Made by a program: the position numbers and the translations under genes. Source: Methylovulum miyakonense HT12 (GTDB lineage Bacteria > Pseudomonadota > Gammaproteobacteria > Methylococcales > Methylomonadaceae). Taken from it: a stretch of 64,000 nucleotides of DNA. The stretch is from positions 3,595,721 to 3,659,720 of the forward strand of contig NZ_KB913025.1 of the NCBI RefSeq assembly GCF_000384075.1, in the 5' to 3' direction. This document shows positions 17,537 through 27,556 of this stretch, piece after piece. Under the pieces are notes generated by a model. That model did no database searches. It had not been told where the DNA came from and worked only from the letters and a program-made list of their open reading frames with translations. The first letter of the stretch is position 1. The number at the start of each line of letters is the position of its first letter.

Positions 17537-17686
17537 TTTCTTATGGGCCCGGTTATACTTGTTCCGATAAAGGTTATGCACATCACACAATGCATTATCC
17601 AAACGACGGCTTTCGGCCTTCTATAATAATTGGTCTAATAATTGCTTAGCCAATCAATGCAACCCAAATGGATTTCAATATATTTC

Positions 17687-18736
17687 ATGTACAAACGCAT
17701 ACTTGACCATCTTAATACCGCAATCTTGCTATTTAATCGGGAATTAACGTTAACTTATATCAATACGGCCGGGGAAATTTTACTGGCTGATAGCGCACAC
17801 CATTTGATCGATCAAAATGCCTGCGACTTGTTCAAATCATCCGACCCGGCGTTACTGCTTAATTTAAAACAGTGCTTGGCTATGGGGGAACCGCTAGTGG
17901 AGCGCTCATTGACCCTCAACCGCATGAGCCAAAACGTAACCGTTAACCTAAGCACAACGCCGTTATTCAATAAGGAAGAAATTATTGAAATCTTGATTGA
18001 ACTTCAGCAAGTGGACACCCATTTGCGGATCTCTAAGGAAGAACGGCTGTTGACCCAACAAAATACCGCAAGATTGCTGGTCAGGGGGTTGGCACATGAA
18101 ATCAAGAATCCCCTAGGCGGCCTAAGGGGGGCGGCGCAACTGCTGGACTTGGAGCTGACCGATCCCGAACTGAAAGAATACACGCAGATTATTATTGCCG
18201 AATCTGACCGCCTGCAAGGGCTAATGGATAAAATGCTCGGCCCCAATAAATTGCCCAATAAAAAGTTATTAAATATCCATGAGGTATTGGAGCGCGTCAG
18301 GCAATTGGTGCATGTTGAAGCTAGCGGCAACTTAATTATCAAGAATGACTATGACCCCAGCATCCCGGATGTTTTGGGGGACAAAGACCTGCTCATCCAG
18401 GCCATGCTGAACATTACCCGCAACGCGGTCCAAGCGACCGAAGGTAAAGGGCATATCATCATAAAGACCCGTATACACCGGCACATGACCGTGGGCCGCA
18501 AACACTACAAATTAGCCGCAAAAATTGACGTCATTGATGACGGCCCAGGTATAGACGCCGATATGTTAAACCAGATTTTTTATCCGATGATTACCGGCCG
18601 TGCCGAAGGCACAGGGCTCGGTTTGTCCATTGCCCAATCGTTGATCAATCAACATAACGGCATTATTGAATGTAACAGTGAACCTGGAAACACCGTGTTT
18701 TCAGTCTTTTTACCCGTGGAGAACGGCAATGAATAA
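17687..18736 (+). CDS. glnL: Nitrogen sensor histidine kinase NtrB
   Basis: Two-component kinase/phosphatase that phosphorylates NtrC when nitrogen is scarce, under control of PII. From the ATG at 17687 it has 349 residues: a PAS domain (1-110), the phosphoacceptor helix GLAHEIKNPLGGLRGAAQLL with His137, and an ATPase domain with the N box (NITRNAVQA), G1 box (DDGPGID) and G2 box (GTGLGLS). There are no membrane segments, as expected for NtrB. An ATG at 17657 and a TTG at 17642 are in-frame alternatives. It overlaps ntrC by eight bases. Confidence 0.95.
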   Translation: MYKRILDHLNTAILLFNRELTLTYINTAGEILLADSAHHLIDQNACDLFKSSDPALLLNLKQCLAMGEPLVERSLTLNRMSQNVTVNLSTTPLFNKEEIIEILIELQQVDTHLRISKEERLLTQQNTARLLVRGLAHEIKNPLGGLRGAAQLLDLELTDPELKEYTQIIIAESDRLQGLMDKMLGPNKLPNKKLLNIHEVLERVRQLVHVEASGNLIIKNDYDPSIPDVLGDKDLLIQAMLNITRNAVQATEGKGHIIIKTRIHRHMTVGRKHYKLAAKIDVIDDGPGIDADMLNQIFYPMITGRAEGTGLGLSIAQSLINQHNGIIECNSEPGNTVFSVFLPVENGNE

Positions 18737-20138
18737 GTCCGAAACCGTCTGGATTATTGATGATGACAAATCTATCCGCTGGGTGGTTGAAAAAGCCTTA
18801 CAAAAAGCCGCCATCAACACCCGCTGTTTTTCGGGGGCAAAAGAATTGCTGGCCGCATTAGAACATGATTCCCCTGATGCCTTGATCACCGATATCCGTA
18901 TGCCCGGCATGGATGGCCTGGAACTGCTCAAAAGGGTCCAAGACAGCCACCCCAACCTGCCCGTGATTGTCATGACCGCACATTCTGATCTGGAAAGCGC
19001 GGTTTCGGCTTTCCATGGCGGGGCATTTGAATATTTGCCAAAACCCTTTGATATTAAAGAAGTGGTTGACCTCGCGCATCGCGCTTGCATCCACGGGCGG
19101 CAACAGCATTCCGGCGCTGACGAACAAGCTAGCCAGGAAGCCACACCGGAAATTATCGGCGCCGCCCCCGCCATGCAGGAAGTGTTCCGGGCGATCGGAA
19201 GGCTAGCGAAATCGCACATCACCGTCTTGATTAATGGCGAATCCGGGACTGGCAAAGAGCTCGTGGCTAAAGCCCTGCACCGGCACAGCCCGCGCGCCAA
19301 AAACCCCTTCATCGCGCTGAACATGGCGGCGATCCCTAAAGATTTGATGGAATCTGAATTGTTTGGCCATGAAAAAGGGGCGTTCACGGGGGCGGCGGCA
19401 CGGCGTTCCGGGCGTTTTGAACAGGCCAATGGCGGGACTTTATTCCTTGATGAAATCGGTGACATGCCCGCCGAACTACAAACCCGTTTATTACGGGTTC
19501 TGGCGGATGGAGAGTTTTATCCGGTCGGGGGGCATGCTTCGATAAAAGTCGATGTGCGCATTATTGCCGCCACCCATCAGAATTTGGAAGTGCTAGTCCA
19601 GCAAGGCCGCTTCCGGGAGGACTTATTTCACCGCCTCAACGTCATCCGCATCCACATCCCTCCCCTGCGTGACAGGAAACAAGACATTCCCTTGTTATTG
19701 CGGCATTTTTTAAACCAAGCCGCGCAAGAGCTCAACACCGAAATAAAAACCCTAAAACCTGAGGCGGAGGCGTTTTTAAGCACCTTGGAATGGCCCGGCA
19801 ATGTCAGGCAATTGGAAAATATCTGCCGCTGGCTGACCGTTATGGCATCGGGGCGGGAAATCCATCTCCATGATTTGCCGCCCGAATTACTCAACACGCC
19901 GGCAGAAAAATTCAGTGCGGGGACGGATTGGGAATCGCTGCTAAGGACTTGGGTGGACCAGCAGTTGCTCAATAAAGAAAACGAAGTCGCCAAACAGACG
20001 ATCCCTACGGTGGAAGCGATCTTAATCAAATCGGCGTTGAATTTTACCCATGGCAAACGCCACGAAGCGGCGATTCTGCTCGGTTATGGCAGGAATACCC
20101 TGACCCGGAAGATTAAGGAATTGGGGATTGAAGACTAA
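18729..20138 (+). CDS. glnG: Nitrogen regulator NtrC
   Basis: Sigma-54 enhancer-binding response regulator of 469 residues. The receiver domain has Asp55 (ALITDIRMPG) as phosphorylation site. The AAA+ domain has a P-loop at 170-177 (GESGTGKE), the sigma-54 contact GAFTGA at 217-222, and FLDEIGD. A C-terminal Fis-type helix-turn-helix (HEAAILLGYGRNTLTRKI) binds DNA. The ATG at 18729 is chosen because the family starts just before the WIIDDD strand and it overlaps the ntrB stop, giving coupled translation. It would activate nitrogen-assimilation genes elsewhere. Confidence 0.95.
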   Translation: MNKSETVWIIDDDKSIRWVVEKALQKAAINTRCFSGAKELLAALEHDSPDALITDIRMPGMDGLELLKRVQDSHPNLPVIVMTAHSDLESAVSAFHGGAFEYLPKPFDIKEVVDLAHRACIHGRQQHSGADEQASQEATPEIIGAAPAMQEVFRAIGRLAKSHITVLINGESGTGKELVAKALHRHSPRAKNPFIALNMAAIPKDLMESELFGHEKGAFTGAAARRSGRFEQANGGTLFLDEIGDMPAELQTRLLRVLADGEFYPVGGHASIKVDVRIIAATHQNLEVLVQQGRFREDLFHRLNVIRIHIPPLRDRKQDIPLLLRHFLNQAAQELNTEIKTLKPEAEAFLSTLEWPGNVRQLENICRWLTVMASGREIHLHDLPPELLNTPAEKFSAGTDWESLLRTWVDQQLLNKENEVAKQTIPTVEAILIKSALNFTHGKRHEAAILLGYGRNTLTRKIKELGIED

Positions 20139-20215
20139 AGACCTGTTGATGCAGGTTGTTAACAAAGCCCCCGCGATTAGCACCGGAAAGATCATGTAAC
20201 GGATTGGATCTGAGA

Positions 20216-20242
20216 ATGAAAAAGGCGGGTTACCGCCCGCCT
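20216..20242 (-). terminator. Terminator of the proA-nadD-rsfS operon
   Basis: Read on the minus strand, AGGCGGG and CCCGCCT form a perfect stem around a six-base loop, followed by TTTTTCATT. It lies 58 bases after the rsfS stop, between convergent ntrC and rsfS. Confidence 0.75.
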
Positions 20243-20300
20243 GGGACACCACCAAAAACCATTGGCAGGTGCACGCCTGTAATTGCACCCGCTGGCTTGC

Positions 20301-20654
20301 CTAATTGGCCGCGTAAGTTTTTTCTTTTGGCGCGTCAACCGACCACAGTTTTTCCAGTTGATAAAATTCGCGGGTTTGGGCGGTCATGGCGTGGACTATC
20401 ACATCCCCCAAATCCAGCAATATCCAGTCTGAACCCAGATCACCTTCCATACCCAATGGGACACACCCTTGCTCTTTCGCCGCTATGGCGACATGTTCGC
20501 ATAAGGATTTCAAATGGCGGCCTGATGTCCCCGTGACCAGCACCATGTAATCGGTGAAACTGGTTTTCCCCCTGACATCCAATGTGGTGATGTATTGGCC
20601 TTTGCGCTCATCCAAAACAGTTTGGACGATCTTCAATAATTCTTCTGTTTGCAT
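20301..20654 (-). CDS. rsfS: Ribosomal silencing factor RsfS
   Basis: 117 residues of the RsfS/Iojap family, which binds ribosomal protein L14 and blocks subunit joining under starvation. Family features seen are TTLDVRGKTSFTDYMVLVTG at residues 23-42, the EG-x(4)-W (EGDLGSDW) near residue 70 and the final DVIVHAMT. It is last in an operon after nadD with a 52-base gap, a common arrangement in gammaproteobacteria. Confidence 0.95.
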   Translation of the reverse strand: MQTEELLKIVQTVLDERKGQYITTLDVRGKTSFTDYMVLVTGTSGRHLKSLCEHVAIAAKEQGCVPLGMEGDLGSDWILLDLGDVIVHAMTAQTREFYQLEKLWSVDAPKEKTYAAN

Positions 20655-20706
20655 TAACTACCTTAAATTAAAATGGCGTGACGTTAAAAAAATCTCACTT
20701 GAACAA

Positions 20707-21345
20707 TCATTCAGGTGATTGATAAAGCTGGTGGTGGTGGATGTATTCTATAACCACATCGGGCAATAAAAAACTCGGGTCTTGCTGCTTGGCGAAACTC
20801 TCCCTAATCGCGGTGGCCGAGATATCCAGCAAGGTCACCGCTTGAAAAAATAGCTTGCCGGCTTGCGCCTGTTCCAAGTCACCGGCATTTTCAGCCACTC
20901 TGGCTTTGAGATCATCAAATGCCTGCGCTTTCCAGCCAGGCCGCGCCATAACGACGATATGCGCGTAGTCAAAAAGCCGTTGCCAACAATGCCAGTTTGG
21001 CAACTGGTTGAACGCGTCATTGCCGATAAACAGCAATAATGGCTGCTCCGGAAAATCTTCACGCAATGACGCCAGGGTATCAACCATAAAAGATTGTTTG
21101 CTTGGCGACTGCAAATAACGGTCAATTTCACGGCGGTCGCAGACTAAACCGGGATGGTTTTTGATCGCCAGGTCAATCATCTGCGCCCGTAATAACGCAG
21201 GCACTTCAGGGGATTCCTTGTGCGGCGGATACGCATTAGGAATTAACCGGACTTGTTCCAAGCCGAACAAGCCCTTGACTTCAATTGCACAACGCAAATG
21301 CCCATAATGTATGGGATTAAACGTCCCGCCAAGAATACCTATCAT
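20707..21345 (-). CDS. nadD: Nicotinate-mononucleotide adenylyltransferase NadD
   Basis: A 212-residue enzyme that adenylates nicotinate mononucleotide in NAD synthesis. It has the nucleotidyltransferase signature GGTFNPIHYGHL (residues 5-16) and, near the C-terminus, DISATAIRE, equivalent to the ISxTxIR motif. The ATG overlaps the proA stop by one base (TAATG), so translation is coupled. Confidence 0.95.
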   Translation of the reverse strand: MIGILGGTFNPIHYGHLRCAIEVKGLFGLEQVRLIPNAYPPHKESPEVPALLRAQMIDLAIKNHPGLVCDRREIDRYLQSPSKQSFMVDTLASLREDFPEQPLLLFIGNDAFNQLPNWHCWQRLFDYAHIVVMARPGWKAQAFDDLKARVAENAGDLEQAQAGKLFFQAVTLLDISATAIRESFAKQQDPSFLLPDVVIEYIHHHQLYQSPE

Positions 21346-22601
21346 TACTGCCGGATATGGCCGTCACCCAAGACAATATATTTTAATGAAGTCAGCCCAT
21401 TCAAGCCCACCGGGCCACGGGCGTGGAGCTTGTCGGTGCTGATGCCAATTTCCGCCCCTAAGCCATACTCAAAACCATCCGCAAACCGTGTCGAGGCATT
21501 GACCATCACCGAACTGGAATCCACTTCGCGCAGGAAGCGTCTCGCCAGCGTGTAATTTTCCGTCACTATCGCTTCGGTATGTTGTGAGCTGTAGTGGTTG
21601 ATATGTTCAATCGCCTGGTCTATGCCATCGACAACCCGGATGGATAAAATGGGCGCAAGGTATTCGGTATGCCAATCTGCTTCGGTAGCGCGTTTGCATT
21701 CGGGGATGAACGAACAGGTTTTTAGGCAACCGCGCAACTCCACGCCTTTATCCAGATAAATTTTCGCCAATAACGGCAATACCCGGTGCGCGATGCTTTC
21801 CGCCACCAGCAAGGTTTCCATCGCGTTGCAGACCCCGTAACGGTGGGTTTTGGCGTTGTCGGCAATCGCCACGGCTTTGTCCATATCTGCCTGTCCATCA
21901 ATATAAACATGGCAAATGCCATCCAAATGCTTGATGACCGGAATGGTCGCTTCTTTTGAAATGCGCCCGATCAGGCTTTTGCCGCCACGGGGGACGATGA
22001 TGTCAACGTAAGTGTCCATTGTAATCAGCTCGCCGACCGCGTCCCGGTCAGCCGTGGCGACAATTTGCACGGCGGTGGCGGGCAAGCCCGCCGCCTCCAA
22101 ACCTTGGGTGATGCAGGCCGCTATCGCCTGGTTGGAATGTATGGCTTCCGAGCCACCACGCAGGATACAGGCATTACCCGACTTTAGGCATAACGCCGCC
22201 GCATCAACAGTCACATTCGGGCGTGATTCATAGATAATGCCAATCACCCCCAAAGGCACCCGCATTTGCCCCACCTGAATCCCGCTGGGACGGTAACTTA
22301 AGCCCGTGATTTCACCGACCGGGTCAGGCAGTGCGGCAACTTGTTTCAGGCCTTCTATCATGGCGTTCAGCGCTTTTGGCGTTAACGCCAGCCTATCCAA
22401 TGAAGCGGAATCCAAGCCGTTTTCCTTACCCGCCAGCAAATCCTTTTCATTTTCCGTTGCCAACAAGCCACGGTTATTTTCAATCGCGTTGGCAATCTCC
22501 AGCAAAGCACGGTTTTTTTTCCCTGATTCAGTGCGGCTGAGTTCTCGTCCAGCTTGCCTGGCGTTACGCCCAAGCTGTTGCATATAATTTTTAATATCCA
22601 T
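21345..22601 (-). CDS. proA: Gamma-glutamyl phosphate reductase ProA
   Basis: A 418-residue NADPH-dependent enzyme that reduces gamma-glutamyl phosphate to the semialdehyde in proline synthesis. Aldehyde-dehydrogenase fold motifs are seen: [20 protein letters not shown] in the N-terminal half and the nucleophile Cys in [11 protein letters not shown]. The ATG at 22601 follows a GGTGAG ribosome site; a 19-codon upstream extension lacks one and is rejected. First gene of the proA-nadD-rsfS operon. Confidence 0.95.
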   Translation of the reverse strand: MDIKNYMQQLGRNARQAGRELSRTESGKKNRALLEIANAIENNRGLLATENEKDLLAGKENGLDSASLDRLALTPKALNAMIEGLKQVAALPDPVGEITGLSYRPSGIQVGQMRVPLGVIGIIYESRPNVTVDAAALCLKSGNACILRGGSEAIHSNQAIAACITQGLEAAGLPATAVQIVATADRDAVGELITMDTYVDIIVPRGGKSLIGRISKEATIPVIKHLDGICHVYIDGQADMDKAVAIADNAKTHRYGVCNAMETLLVAESIAHRVLPLLAKIYLDKGVELRGCLKTCSFIPECKRATEADWHTEYLAPILSIRVVDGIDQAIEHINHYSSQHTEAIVTENYTLARRFLREVDSSSVMVNASTRFADGFEYGLGAEIGISTDKLHARGPVGLNGLTSLKYIVLGDGHIRQ

Positions 22602-22947
22602 GTTCTCACCAAACAGGTTGGAAGTTGACCCGCGATTATAACGGTTAATGCCGCCCATTAACAGCGTGGATATTTGTTAAGTCACTGATTTTGAATTTTT
22701 TAATGTTTATGCCTTACAACCCGGAACAGACGTTTTACGTTATTTCTCAATTGGCCTGGGTTTGTAATAGAATAATGCAGTTTTGCCATTGGGCTGACTA
22801 GCTGGATAAGCGGCAAAACGCAACGCGTGGATCAATCATCAATCGACGCAACTTTAAAATGTTACTGTTGTTGCAAACGGATAGCCCATTTTGGATGGAT
22901 GCTTGCGATAACGGCATAAATAATAATAAATATAGAGGTCAAGTTTT

Positions 22948-23733
22948 ATGTGTTGGAGTGGAGAAGCGTCAGGCGTATTAGCCGCCGCAGGTCTGAGCAC
23001 CGCCGTTTATGTTGCCATGAAAGGGGAGTCCAAAGAACTATGGATCCCATTGACTTATTTCGCGCTAATGGAATTGTTGCAAGCGTTCACTTATGTCTAT
23101 ATCGACTTGTGCGACAACCCGAACAATCAGATACTCACCTTATTTGGCTATCTGCACGTCGCGTTCCAGCCGTTTTTTGTCAATATGGTGGCGATGTATT
23201 TTATCCCCGAAGCGGTCAAATTAAAGATACGCACTGCCGTTTACACGATTTGTGCGATCGGTTCATTGGCCATGCTGGTAAAGATGTACCCCTTCGCTTG
23301 GGCAGGGACTTGCAACGTCGGTACTGAAGGTTTTTGCGGCCCTGAAGTCTGCTCCACCCACGGTGCTTGGCATATCGCTTGGCACATGCCTTTGAACGGG
23401 CTGTTATCCGACCCGGTCACCTGGCTGTTCGATTTTAGCTGGGGCTTGCATGCCCTAACCTATATCGTCGTAGCTTTTTGCCTCCCGGTCATTTATGGCT
23501 CCTGGCGGTTCGTGGGCTTCCATTATGTGATTGGCCCGTGGATTTCCGATGTGACCACCGACGACCCTAATGAATACGCAGCCGTTTGGTGCCTGTTTTC
23601 AATTGCCTTGTGCGTATCGGTGATCAAGACCCCGATCAGAAAGCATTTACATGTAAAAAGCTGGCCGTTTTACAACAATGCGGCCAATAAACCGCTTGAA
23701 ACGGGCGTATCTGTTACAATCCAGCCAGATTGA
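22948..23733 (+). CDS. DUF5765 membrane protein
   Basis: A 261-residue integral membrane protein beginning MCWSGEASG, a start I associate with the DUF5765 family. About six membrane helices are predicted, with conserved aromatic and His residues (HGAWHIAWHMPLNG near residue 140) that could bind a metal or cofactor. The biochemical function is unknown. It stands alone between the proA operon and pntAB, transcribed toward pntAB with a gap of 121 bases. Confidence 0.7.
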   Translation: MCWSGEASGVLAAAGLSTAVYVAMKGESKELWIPLTYFALMELLQAFTYVYIDLCDNPNNQILTLFGYLHVAFQPFFVNMVAMYFIPEAVKLKIRTAVYTICAIGSLAMLVKMYPFAWAGTCNVGTEGFCGPEVCSTHGAWHIAWHMPLNGLLSDPVTWLFDFSWGLHALTYIVVAFCLPVIYGSWRFVGFHYVIGPWISDVTTDDPNEYAAVWCLFSIALCVSVIKTPIRKHLHVKSWPFYNNAANKPLETGVSVTIQPD

Positions 23734-23790
23734 TTAGCGACTTGCTTGATTTTTAATTGAAAACCGAGGGTTAATCTTTTATCCTCAAAG

Positions 23791-23822
23791 CCAAAGGTTT
23801 TGCCTATGCGGCAAACTTTTGG
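23791..23822 (+). promoter_or_regulatory. Hairpin in the pntA leader
   Basis: CCAAAGGTTTTGCC and GGCAAACTTTTGG flank a five-base loop and pair almost fully. It lies 33 bases upstream of the pntA ATG and may terminate the upstream gene or act as an attenuator. A smaller GAGGGTT/ATCCTC repeat precedes it at 23765-23787. Confidence 0.5.
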
Positions 23823-23854
23823 CAATGCCTTAACTCACTATCACAGGAGACTGT

Positions 23855-25402
23855 ATGAAGATTGGTATACCTAAAGAAATGCACCGTGGTGAAAAACGGG
23901 TCGCCACCACCCCGGAAGCAGCCGCGCAAATTATACAATTGGGCTTTACCGTATCCATAGAAAGCGGGGCGGGACTGGGGGCCAATATTTCCGATGAGGC
24001 CTATCAGGCGGTAGGCGTAGAAATCGTTAACGATATAAAATTGCTCTGGGACCAGTCAGATATCATGCTCAAAGTCCGGGCCCCTGAATGGCGCCCAAAC
24101 CCGAATAGGAACGAATTGAATTTATTCCGTGAAGGCCAAACCATCATCAGCTTTATCTGGCCGGCACAAAATGAAGAGCTAATGCAAACCTTAGCGGCAA
24201 AAAACACCACCGTGCTGGCTATGGACAGCGTGCCGCGCATGTCCCGGGCGCAAAAAATGGACGCCCTCAGCTCCATGGCCAACATTGCCGGATACCGCGC
24301 CATTGTCGAAGCCGCCCAACATTTCGGACGCTTTTTCACCGGACAAATCACCGCCGCCGGCAAAATCCCGCCTGCCAAAGTCTTGGTCATCGGTGCCGGT
24401 GTCGCCGGATTGGCGGCCATCGGTGCGGCTAAAGGCATGGGGGCTATCGTGCGGGCCTTTGACACCCGCCCTGAAGTCAAAGAGCAAATCGAAAGCATGG
24501 ACGCCGAATTCCTGATGCTAGATTTCAAAGAAGAAGGCTCAGGTGTCGGCGGTTATGCCAAAACGATGTCACCGGAATTTATCGCCGCTGAAATGGCCTT
24601 ATTCGCCGAACAAGCCAAAGAAGTCGATATTATCGTCACCACCGCGCTGATCCCTGGCAAACCCGCGCCGAAACTGATCACCGCCGAAATGGTGCAATCC
24701 ATGAAAGCGGGCAGCGTGATTGTCGATTTGGCGGCGGAACAGGGCGGCAACTGCGAGTTGACCGAGAAAGACAAGGTCGTGGTCGCCCACTCCGTCACCA
24801 TCATCGGCTACACCAACCTCCCTAGCCGCTTGGCCAACCAATCCAGCCAATTGTACGCCACCAACTTACGGCATTTGCTCACCGAACTTTGCCCGAATAA
24901 AGATGGCATTCTCAACGTCAATATGGATGATGAAGTGATCCGTGGTGCGACGGTCATCAAGGAAGGCAAAATCACCTGGCCACCTCCCCCACCTAAACTA
25001 TCGGCCGCACCTGCGGCGAAACCAGCGGCAGTTGCCGAAACAACCGCTAAAGCCCCTGTAAAACCCTCCGTCATCAAACAGCTGTTGCCGCTAATCATCG
25101 CGGGGCTAGCCTTGTTCAGCATTGGTTCGGTCGCCCCCGAATCATTCATGACCCACTTCACCGTATTTGTCCTGGCGTGTTTCGTTGGTTATCAGGTGAT
25201 ATGGAATGTCTCGCCATCCTTACATACGCCATTGATGAGCGTCACCAACGCCATCAGCGGCATCATTGTCATCGGCGCGATTGTGCAAGTGTCATCCCCC
25301 ACTGTCGGCTTACTGGCAGGATTGGCGACACTGATTGCCTCAATCAACATCGCGGGCGGCTTTTTAGTCACGCGCCGCATGTTAGACATGTTCAGAAAAT
25401 AA
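23855..25402 (+). CDS. pntA: NAD(P) transhydrogenase subunit alpha PntA
   Basis: A 515-residue subunit of the proton-translocating transhydrogenase, which uses the proton gradient to reduce NADP with NADH. The NAD-binding domain I fills residues 1-370 (Rossmann motif [17 protein letters not shown] near 174), then a Pro/Ala-rich linker at about 370-405, then four membrane helices. The fused soluble-plus-membrane form is the E. coli type, not the three-subunit type. CAGGAG lies seven bases before the ATG. pntB follows after 13 bases. Confidence 0.97.
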   Translation: MKIGIPKEMHRGEKRVATTPEAAAQIIQLGFTVSIESGAGLGANISDEAYQAVGVEIVNDIKLLWDQSDIMLKVRAPEWRPNPNRNELNLFREGQTIISFIWPAQNEELMQTLAAKNTTVLAMDSVPRMSRAQKMDALSSMANIAGYRAIVEAAQHFGRFFTGQITAAGKIPPAKVLVIGAGVAGLAAIGAAKGMGAIVRAFDTRPEVKEQIESMDAEFLMLDFKEEGSGVGGYAKTMSPEFIAAEMALFAEQAKEVDIIVTTALIPGKPAPKLITAEMVQSMKAGSVIVDLAAEQGGNCELTEKDKVVVAHSVTIIGYTNLPSRLANQSSQLYATNLRHLLTELCPNKDGILNVNMDDEVIRGATVIKEGKITWPPPPPKLSAAPAAKPAAVAETTAKAPVKPSVIKQLLPLIIAGLALFSIGSVAPESFMTHFTVFVLACFVGYQVIWNVSPSLHTPLMSVTNAISGIIVIGAIVQVSSPTVGLLAGLATLIASINIAGGFLVTRRMLDMFRK

Positions 25403-25415
25403 GCGGAGTAGCGAA

Positions 25416-26840
25416 ATGTCCCACAGTTTAACCACGATGTCTTACATCATTGCCGCCATCCTGTTCATTCTGAGCTTGAGCGGTTTAAGCAACCAAGAAA
25501 CATCCCGTCGCGGCAATTATTACGGCATGGCGGGTATGGCCATCGCGATTATCGCGACTGCCTTAAGCGGCACCGTCACCGCCTATGCCATTTTAATCAT
25601 TGCCGTCCTGATAGGCGGTTCGATAGGCGCGATGTTGGCCTCGAAAGTCGCCATGACCCAAATGCCGGAATTGGTCGCCATCATGCACAGCTTGGTGGGG
25701 ATGGCGGCGGTGCTGGTCGGTTTCGCCAATTTTATGGACAGTTCCAGCGGCTTGGCCGGAGCCGAAAAAACCATCCATGAAATCGAAATTTATATCGGTA
25801 TTTTGATCGGCGCCATCACCTTTTCCGGTTCGGTGATCGCGTTTTGCAAATTGAGTGAAAAAATCAGCGGCAAACCGTTGCTGCTGCCTGCCCGCCATTG
25901 GTTTAACCTGCTCTTGCTGGTCGCCGTATTCGTGCTCGGCGCCCAATTCCTGCAACAAACCGAAGGCGGTGGCGGCAACTTGCCAATGTTGTTCCTCGAC
26001 CACAGCGGTGCCTTGCCATTATTGATCATGACCGTCATTGGCCTGACCTTTGGTGTCCACATGGTCATGGCGATAGGCGGTGCGGACATGCCGGTAGTGG
26101 TGTCCATGCTCAATAGCTATTCCGGTTGGGCGGCGGCGGCGACAGGCTTTATGTTAAGCAATGACTTGCTCATCGTCACGGGCGCATTGGTCGGCAGCAG
26201 CGGCGCGATCCTGAGCTACATCATGTGCCGTGCGATGAACCGTAATTTTATCAGCGTCATCGCCGGTGGTTTTGGCACCGCTTCCGGCGGGGCGGCGGCT
26301 GTCATCGAAGGCGAAGTGCAACCGATTGATGCCGATGAAACCGCGCAATTGTTGTTGGCGGCGAAGAACATCATGATCATCCCGGGTTACGGCATGGCGG
26401 TTGCGCAAGCCCAGCACACGGTCTACGAAATCACCAAGTTCCTGCGCGAAAAAGGCAAAAAAGTGCGTTTCGGCATCCATCCCGTCGCAGGCCGCATGCC
26501 AGGCCACATGAACGTCTTGCTGGCGGAAGCCAAAGTGCCGTATGACATCGTCTTTGAAATGGAGGAAATCAACGAAGACTTCGCCAATGTCGATGTTTCC
26601 ATCGTCATCGGCGCCAACGACATCGTCAACCCATCCGCTTTAGATGACCCGAACAGCCCCATCGCCGGAATGCCCGTGCTGGAATGCTGGCACGGAAAAA
26701 CCACCATTGTCCTCAAACGCAGCATGGCTTCCGGTTATGCGGGCGTGGGCAACCCGCTGTTTGTCCTGGAGAACACCCGTATGTTGTTTGGTGACGCCAA
26801 TGCAACCATGCAGGCGGTTTTGAAGGCCTTGAAAGGCTAA
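25416..26840 (+). CDS. pntB: NAD(P) transhydrogenase subunit beta PntB
   Basis: A 474-residue partner of PntA. About nine membrane helices (residues 5-260) form the proton channel domain II. The NADP-binding domain III has the [10 protein letters not shown] loop near 327, [18 protein letters not shown] near 353, and GANDIVNP near 395. The start follows GGAG. In methylotrophs and many other aerobes the complex supplies NADPH for biosynthesis. Confidence 0.97.
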   Translation: MSHSLTTMSYIIAAILFILSLSGLSNQETSRRGNYYGMAGMAIAIIATALSGTVTAYAILIIAVLIGGSIGAMLASKVAMTQMPELVAIMHSLVGMAAVLVGFANFMDSSSGLAGAEKTIHEIEIYIGILIGAITFSGSVIAFCKLSEKISGKPLLLPARHWFNLLLLVAVFVLGAQFLQQTEGGGGNLPMLFLDHSGALPLLIMTVIGLTFGVHMVMAIGGADMPVVVSMLNSYSGWAAAATGFMLSNDLLIVTGALVGSSGAILSYIMCRAMNRNFISVIAGGFGTASGGAAAVIEGEVQPIDADETAQLLLAAKNIMIIPGYGMAVAQAQHTVYEITKFLREKGKKVRFGIHPVAGRMPGHMNVLLAEAKVPYDIVFEMEEINEDFANVDVSIVIGANDIVNPSALDDPNSPIAGMPVLECWHGKTTIVLKRSMASGYAGVGNPLFVLENTRMLFGDANATMQAVLKALKG

Positions 26841-26892
26841 GCCTAGAATCAGGGCGGCCGGTATTACCATTGCCCGTTTTTGATATTTTATA

Positions 26893-26967
26893 AGGGGGTC
26901 GACAGAAAAACCGATCCCCCTCTCCAAACATGCGTAGGGCGGGCATAAACAACAATGCCCGCCCTAC
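26893..26967. terminator. Two inverted repeats between convergent pntB and pqiC
   Basis: GTAGGGCGGGCAT (26934-26946) pairs perfectly with 26955-26967, a GC-rich REP-like palindrome without a T tract. Next to it AGGGGGTCG (from 26892) and CGATCCCCCT (to about 26921) form a weaker stem that on the minus strand is followed by TTATAAAATAT. Together they probably stop transcription from both sides. Confidence 0.55.
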
Positions 26968-26972
26968 AGCCC

Positions 26973-27554
26973 TCACAATTTTTGCAAAACCAAAGCCAGT
27001 TCGGCACTAAACTGCCCCAACACTTGGCTGAGCGCATGCACCGTTGCCGGATATGACTTATCTATCAGCGCGTGGCTGATTTTGCTGCGCCCATGGTCAA
27101 TGATGCGGTGGTTGCTTTCGTCCATAACCGCCCAAGTCGCCTCAAAATTAACGGAGATGCCGGGCCGGGTGTCGAAACGGATGACATCAACCAACACCCG
27201 GTAATTGACCGTACCATAAGCGCTCCACGGATAAGGGCGGATAAAGCTTTCCGGTTGCAATTGGGTCAGGTTCTGCGTCAACGCTTCCAAGACATTGTCT
27301 TTTAACGGTGATGCCCATTGGTGGAATTCCGCGACTTCGATGCCGTTCATCAAGGTGCGGGTGACGATTTGTTTGCGGTCCAGCAACGGCGGTAGGGTGA
27401 TGGGGCCAACGCCAACCAGGCGTTTTTTCAGGTTTTTGCTGGCTTGAGGCGGGGCTTGGCTGACGGCTTCCAAAACATAAAAATTGGTTGCAGGCGTCGA
27501 TGCGCAAGCCGCCAACAACAATACCGCCATAAACGTTAGGGGTTTCTTGATCAT
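26973..27554 (-). CDS. pqiC: PqiC-like outer-membrane lipoprotein
   Basis: A 193-residue lipoprotein with a lipobox (LLAAC, Cys17) and the PqiC/YmbA domain after it (TNFYVLEAV). In E. coli PqiC anchors the PqiB needle in the outer membrane for lipid movement across the envelope. It begins two bases after pqiB ends, the last gene of a pqiA-pqiB-pqiC operon. Confidence 0.9.
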   Translation of the reverse strand: MIKKPLTFMAVLLLAACASTPATNFYVLEAVSQAPPQASKNLKKRLVGVGPITLPPLLDRKQIVTRTLMNGIEVAEFHQWASPLKDNVLEALTQNLTQLQPESFIRPYPWSAYGTVNYRVLVDVIRFDTRPGISVNFEATWAVMDESNHRIIDHGRSKISHALIDKSYPATVHALSQVLGQFSAELALVLQKL

Positions 27555-27556
27555 GA

